Shown piece by piece: positions 5,413 to 8,380 of a DNA stretch of 8,380 nucleotides; within the stretch, counting starts at the first letter, position 1; each line of letters opens with the position of its first letter. The DNA is from an uncultured euryarchaeote. Lineage in GTDB: Archaea; Thermoplasmatota; Poseidoniia; Poseidoniales; Poseidoniaceae. A program made the translations under genes and the position numbers. The DNA lies in the NCBI GenBank assembly GCA_937897365.1, contig CALCOP010000201.1:1-8380 (forward strand), written 5' to 3'. A model generated the notes under the pieces. That model ran no database searches and had not been told where the DNA came from. It worked only from the letters and a program-made list of their open reading frames with translations.

Positions 5413-7866
5413 ATGTCCATGAATGACTTGATGGGAACGATGGGATTGAGCGCAAGCAACGGTAGTGAAGCCCTTGATGCGGTTCGGAAGAAGCGAAAAA
5501 ACGCGGACATAGTGTCTCTATCGGCTCTGCGTTCTCAATTCACCTCGACAGCAACATCCAGCCTTGATCAGGCGAAGATGACGAACGCTCGTTTCCGTCA
5601 GGAAGAGCGATTACGAGCCGATTTACGGCGCGAACGTCGTATACGTCAGCAAGCAATCACCGAACGCGTAAGTGCGATGCAAGATGCGTTAGCCAGCGAT
5701 TTGGCCGTACAGCATGAACTTACTCTTGATTCTCTTGAAAAAGAAATGCGAGAGGAGATGGAACGTGATTTGAGTACGCTTGAACGCGACTCGTTAGCGC
5801 GAGAAGAATCTCGAATGCGAGGCGAACTCGACCTTCGTCTCAATCGGCAACTTGAGGCATTGCAAGATAAATTAGATGTCGAACAAGACCTTCGTCTTGA
5901 AGAACATAAAGCACAACTTAAGGCTCAAATTGAAACCCAACTCCAAGAGGAGCATAGGCAACGTCTCGATATCCAAAAAGAGCGCTTAGCAATGGAATAT
6001 AACCAAGAGTTACAACGCCGGGTTCGTGAGATTGAAGCCAATATTGAACATGAAATGGAAGAGCGCTTCAAGGAAATGGAGGTTTCAGAAATATCTCGTC
6101 TTGAAGAAGGTCATGCAGCACGTCTTGCCGAGCGAGAAGAGCAATTACGCCGAGGTATTCGTACGCGACTCGAGCAACAACTACGAACTCGACTGAAGCA
6201 GCGTGAGGCTCGATTAAAAGCAGAATATGAGCGTCGTAGTCTTCGACTCGAAGAGGACATTGCAGAGCAACTGCAAGATGAGCTTGAGGGTCGACTCCGT
6301 CAAGAAACCGATGACCTTGAGGAAAGAATGCGTGAAGATGTTGAATTGGCAATCGCTCGCCGTCGCGATGAATTGCGTGTTGAAATTGAACAGCAATTGC
6401 AAACTCGTCATGCTGAGCGACTTTCGGAACGTAAATCACGACTTCGTGAGAAATACGATATCACCTTCTCTAAGGCTGTCGATGATATCTCGCGCTCCCT
6501 CAAGTCCGATGTCGAAGCTGAACTTGAAGTTCGAATGGATGAAGAATTCAGTAGTTATCGTAATGCTCGTGAAGCAGAGATTCAAAATCGCCTCGCTCGC
6601 TTTAGATACGAGCGTGAAGCAGAACTCCGTGACCAACTCGAGGCTCAATATGAATCGAAGAAAACCGATTGGTCCGAACGTCTTGAACTTGAATTCCAAT
6701 CCCGTGAAGCCTCTGCACGCAAGGCAATTATGTCAGAAGTCGATGCAGGCCTGCGTAATGAACGCCTAACCTTCGAAACAGACCTTGACTTACTCAAGGA
6801 AGAGACCTCGCTTGAACTCGAAGTCGACATGGAAGATCGTCTCAATGAGTTCCGTGTCCGCAAGGAAGAGGAAGTTGCGACACAACTCGAACGTCAACTC
6901 GACAAGCGTGAGGAAATTATGCGAAACAAGGCTTTGATTGATGTCCGTAAGCGTGAAACGCACATCCGTGCAGAAATTGAAGCACAATTAGGATTAAAGC
7001 GAGCAGAAATTCGAACTCGATTGCAAACACTAAGCGAGAAGATGGACGCTTTCAAAGAAATGGCGGAAGACCAAATGCGAAGCGCTATTACAAAGCAGGT
7101 TGAAGGCGAAATAAGCACTGCAGAATCAGATATTCGTTCACGAGAAGCAGAATTCCGAGAACTCCAATCGACGGATAGTCGTGCTGAAAAGCGTCAAATG
7201 TGGATGCAATCGATTTCTGGACAGAACGCACCTGGTGCAATCGATTCGATGACACCGGGCGCTCTTGGTGCCCGCTCCAATGCTTTGGGTTCAAGTGCTG
7301 GAAGAGAAATGCGCGGCGTTCTTTCTGGTCAGCAACAGCCTCCACAACCACGTATGGGTCTTAGTGGAATGCGAAGCCCAATGACAAGCTCGAAACCACT
7401 CGCACCTCAAAGTAATGTCCCTCTTGCACGACCGGTTAAAACTCCGCTCGGTAGTGGAGCAGCTCCTTCATTACCGCAGCCAGTTCAAAAACTGGTACGA
7501 GCACCACTCCAACCGGTCACCAGTCCGGTAGCGGAAACACAAATGGAACAAACAGTCGAATCTGCTGAGGAGCAATCGGTCGCTGATGAGTCTCAAGAAG
7601 ATGAAATCGTTTCAACTCTACGTCCAATTACTTCTGTGCTCGAATCACTTGGTGCTCCTTCAACGGCGAAAACAGCGACACTGACGCCAAAACCAGTTCA
7701 ATTGATTCCAAAGAAAGCACGAGGTGCCCCTCCTCAGTCCAATAGAGGAGAAAAGCCTCAAACTACAGATGACACAGTGTTAAAGCCCGTTCAAAAATTG
7801 ACTCCGCTGAAACTCACACCTCCGAATCAGCAGGTTGCTGAAGAAGAAGAAGATGAAACAGAATGA
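5413..7866 (+). CDS. Very long charged coiled-coil protein with disordered Pro/Gln-rich tail
   Basis: With the ATG at 5413 this is 817 residues. Residues 1-50 are a Ser/Met/Gly-rich head with a basic KKRKN patch. About 51-598 is a nearly unbroken Glu/Arg/Leu/Gln-rich helix, with no helix-breaking prolines that I can see, many R-L-E-E and E-x-Q-L patterns, and hydrophobics spaced 3-4 apart. This is a long coiled-coil rod; at the usual 1.5 Å per residue it would be on the order of 80 nm if fully extended. About 599-817 is low complexity, rich in Pro, Gln, Ser and Thr, with a PVQKL-like motif three times and an acidic end (EEEEDETE). I see no Walker motif, so it is not an SMC/Rad50 ATPase, and no cysteine, signal peptide or membrane helix. 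Function is not recognisable; a cytoplasmic scaffold is an inference. The start is uncertain: TTG 5371 and ATGs 5419, 5431 and 5440 are in frame and none has a strong ribosome binding site. Confidence 0.83.
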   Translation: MSMNDLMGTMGLSASNGSEALDAVRKKRKNADIVSLSALRSQFTSTATSSLDQAKMTNARFRQEERLRADLRRERRIRQQAITERVSAMQDALASDLAVQHELTLDSLEKEMREEMERDLSTLERDSLAREESRMRGELDLRLNRQLEALQDKLDVEQDLRLEEHKAQLKAQIETQLQEEHRQRLDIQKERLAMEYNQELQRRVREIEANIEHEMEERFKEMEVSEISRLEEGHAARLAEREEQLRRGIRTRLEQQLRTRLKQREARLKAEYERRSLRLEEDIAEQLQDELEGRLRQETDDLEERMREDVELAIARRRDELRVEIEQQLQTRHAERLSERKSRLREKYDITFSKAVDDISRSLKSDVEAELEVRMDEEFSSYRNAREAEIQNRLARFRYEREAELRDQLEAQYESKKTDWSERLELEFQSREASARKAIMSEVDAGLRNERLTFETDLDLLKEETSLELEVDMEDRLNEFRVRKEEEVATQLERQLDKREEIMRNKALIDVRKRETHIRAEIEAQLGLKRAEIRTRLQTLSEKMDAFKEMAEDQMRSAITKQVEGEISTAESDIRSREAEFRELQSTDSRAEKRQMWMQSISGQNAPGAIDSMTPGALGARSNALGSSAGREMRGVLSGQQQPPQPRMGLSGMRSPMTSSKPLAPQSNVPLARPVKTPLGSGAAPSLPQPVQKLVRAPLQPVTSPVAETQMEQTVESAEEQSVADESQEDEIVSTLRPITSVLESLGAPSTAKTATLTPKPVQLIPKKARGAPPQSNRGEKPQTTDDTVLKPVQKLTPLKLTPPNQQVAEEEEDETE

Positions 7867-7879
7867 GACAAAATGTCTC
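7865..7879. repeat. Small perfect hairpin at the end of the coiled-coil gene
   Basis: GAGACA-AAA-TGTCTC is a perfect 6-bp inverted repeat with a 3-base loop, overlapping the TGA stop of the coiled-coil gene. It is not followed by a T-run, so it does not look like a standard terminator. It could protect a 3' end or be chance. Confidence 0.35.
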
Positions 7880-7900
7880 TTGATGCCATCAAGGGTACGC

Positions 7901-7909
7901 TTCATATTG
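7901..7909 (+). promoter_or_regulatory. Candidate TATA box of the secreted-protein gene
   Basis: TTCATATTG lies about 25 bases before ATG 7930, and no Shine-Dalgarno lies at usable distance from that ATG. Together this fits a leaderless transcript beginning at or close to the start codon, common in archaea. It is inferred from position and AT content only. Confidence 0.3.
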
Positions 7910-7929
7910 CTTGAGGTTCTCGGGTTACT

Positions 7930-8380
7930 ATGAAGAGATTGGTCGTTCTTCTTATCGCAGCGTTGATGCTTCCAGTCGCTGCACTCATACCCATGGTTTC
8001 TGCTACAGGCTCAACACTTGTTGATGCGGGATATACACAGCAAAGCGAACCGAGTATTGTGTATTGGAAACAAATGTACGACGGCTCTATTTTGACAGTC
8101 GACGATGAAGGGAATGTAAGCGTTAACAGTTTTGTTGGAGGTTATCTCATACCTCAATGGACACTGGATTTGAATGTCAGCACGAACGCTGCGAGACTGG
8201 ATGCTGCACAACAGTTAGCGGTTGTTTGCCATGATGGCGGTGTCTTCATTGTTCATATGGATTTGCAGATTGCGAATCGCAACATTTCTACAGCTGATCC
8301 TGTCAATGACGCTGATTGGGATGACCAGGGCGATTTATGGCTGGCATACCATGCTGGTCGTCGCCGTGCTGAGGAAGTGG
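7930..8380 (+). CDS. Secreted protein, N-terminal part (3' partial), possibly a surface beta-rich protein
   Basis: The frame is open from ATG 7930 to the right edge, giving 150 complete codons. The N-terminus is a clear signal peptide: MKR, a hydrophobic core to about residue 21, then a VSA-type cleavage region near residue 25. The mature part has no further long hydrophobic helix. It is rich in Asp, Val, Gly and Trp, with short strand-like segments (SIVYWKQMYDGSILTVDDEG, GVFIVHMD, GDLWLAYH) that suggest repeated beta blades, as in a beta-propeller; this is a guess from pattern. Three Asn-x-Ser sequons (NVS, NVS, NIS) fit an N-glycosylated archaeal surface protein. It is 63 bases after the coiled-coil gene on the same strand and seems to have its own promoter. 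The C-terminus, and any anchor, is outside the window. Confidence 0.78.
   Translation, partial: MKRLVVLLIAALMLPVAALIPMVSATGSTLVDAGYTQQSEPSIVYWKQMYDGSILTVDDEGNVSVNSFVGGYLIPQWTLDLNVSTNAARLDAAQQLAVVCHDGGVFIVHMDLQIANRNISTADPVNDADWDDQGDLWLAYHAGRRRAEEV

Noticed and set aside
6227..6769. A 180-codon plus-strand frame inside the coiled-coil gene
   Set aside because: It is an out-of-frame shadow created by the repetitive Glu/Arg codons of the real gene. It has no domain signs and no ribosome binding site.
7873..7914. 13-codon frame (MSLDAIKGTLHIA) between the coiled-coil and secreted-protein genes
   Set aside because: It is very short, has no ribosome binding site, and overlaps the hairpin and the candidate promoter.
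8009..8022. TCAACA-CT-TGTTGA inverted repeat
   Set aside because: It lies within the coding part just after the signal peptide of the secreted protein, has a 2-base centre, and its codons read sensibly; best explained as chance.

Overview
The window looks archaeal. It most resembles a marine Thermoplasmatota-type euryarchaeon (Marine Group II/III, Ca. Poseidoniia). This placement is an inference from style, not from a marker gene. The signs are a type II tRNA-Leu with no encoded CCA, an archaeal-type HAD-IIB phosphatase, a mix of strong Shine-Dalgarno starts and apparently leaderless starts behind TATA-like boxes, an ArsR-like winged-helix protein, and small multi-zinc-ribbon and membrane-anchored secreted proteins. 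Coding density is high: no gap exceeds about 110 bases, so there is no long non-coding stretch to describe.

Left part (1-1505): the 3' end of a gene for a membrane-anchored protein (+), then tRNA-Leu(CAA) (+). Converging on the tRNA is a two-gene minus-strand unit, a HAD phosphatase followed by a three-helix membrane protein. The HAD stop codon overlaps the Shine-Dalgarno of the membrane protein gene, so these two are probably translationally coupled.

Centre (1505-4301): a short divergent intergenic region with one AT-rich element that could serve as a TATA box in both directions, then a large heavy-metal P1B-type ATPase (+). It has an N-terminal metal-binding (HMA) domain, a probable degenerate second HMA domain, and all the catalytic motifs. 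Its metal-selectivity residues combine CPC in one membrane helix with His-Glu-Ala-Ser in the last one, and it has an unusual insertion near the actuator domain.

Right part (4369-8380): four consecutive + strand genes. They encode a cysteine-free ArsR-like winged-helix regulator with a small palindrome just upstream, a 130-residue protein of three tandem four-cysteine zinc ribbons, an ~817-residue protein that is a very long charged coiled coil followed by a disordered tail with a repeated PVQKL motif, and the start of a secreted, probably glycosylated protein that runs off the window. The zinc-ribbon/coiled-coil pair is the most likely place for an undescribed system. Nothing in the sequence fixes its function.

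No CRISPR array, insertion sequence, attachment site or convincing T-rich terminator was seen.
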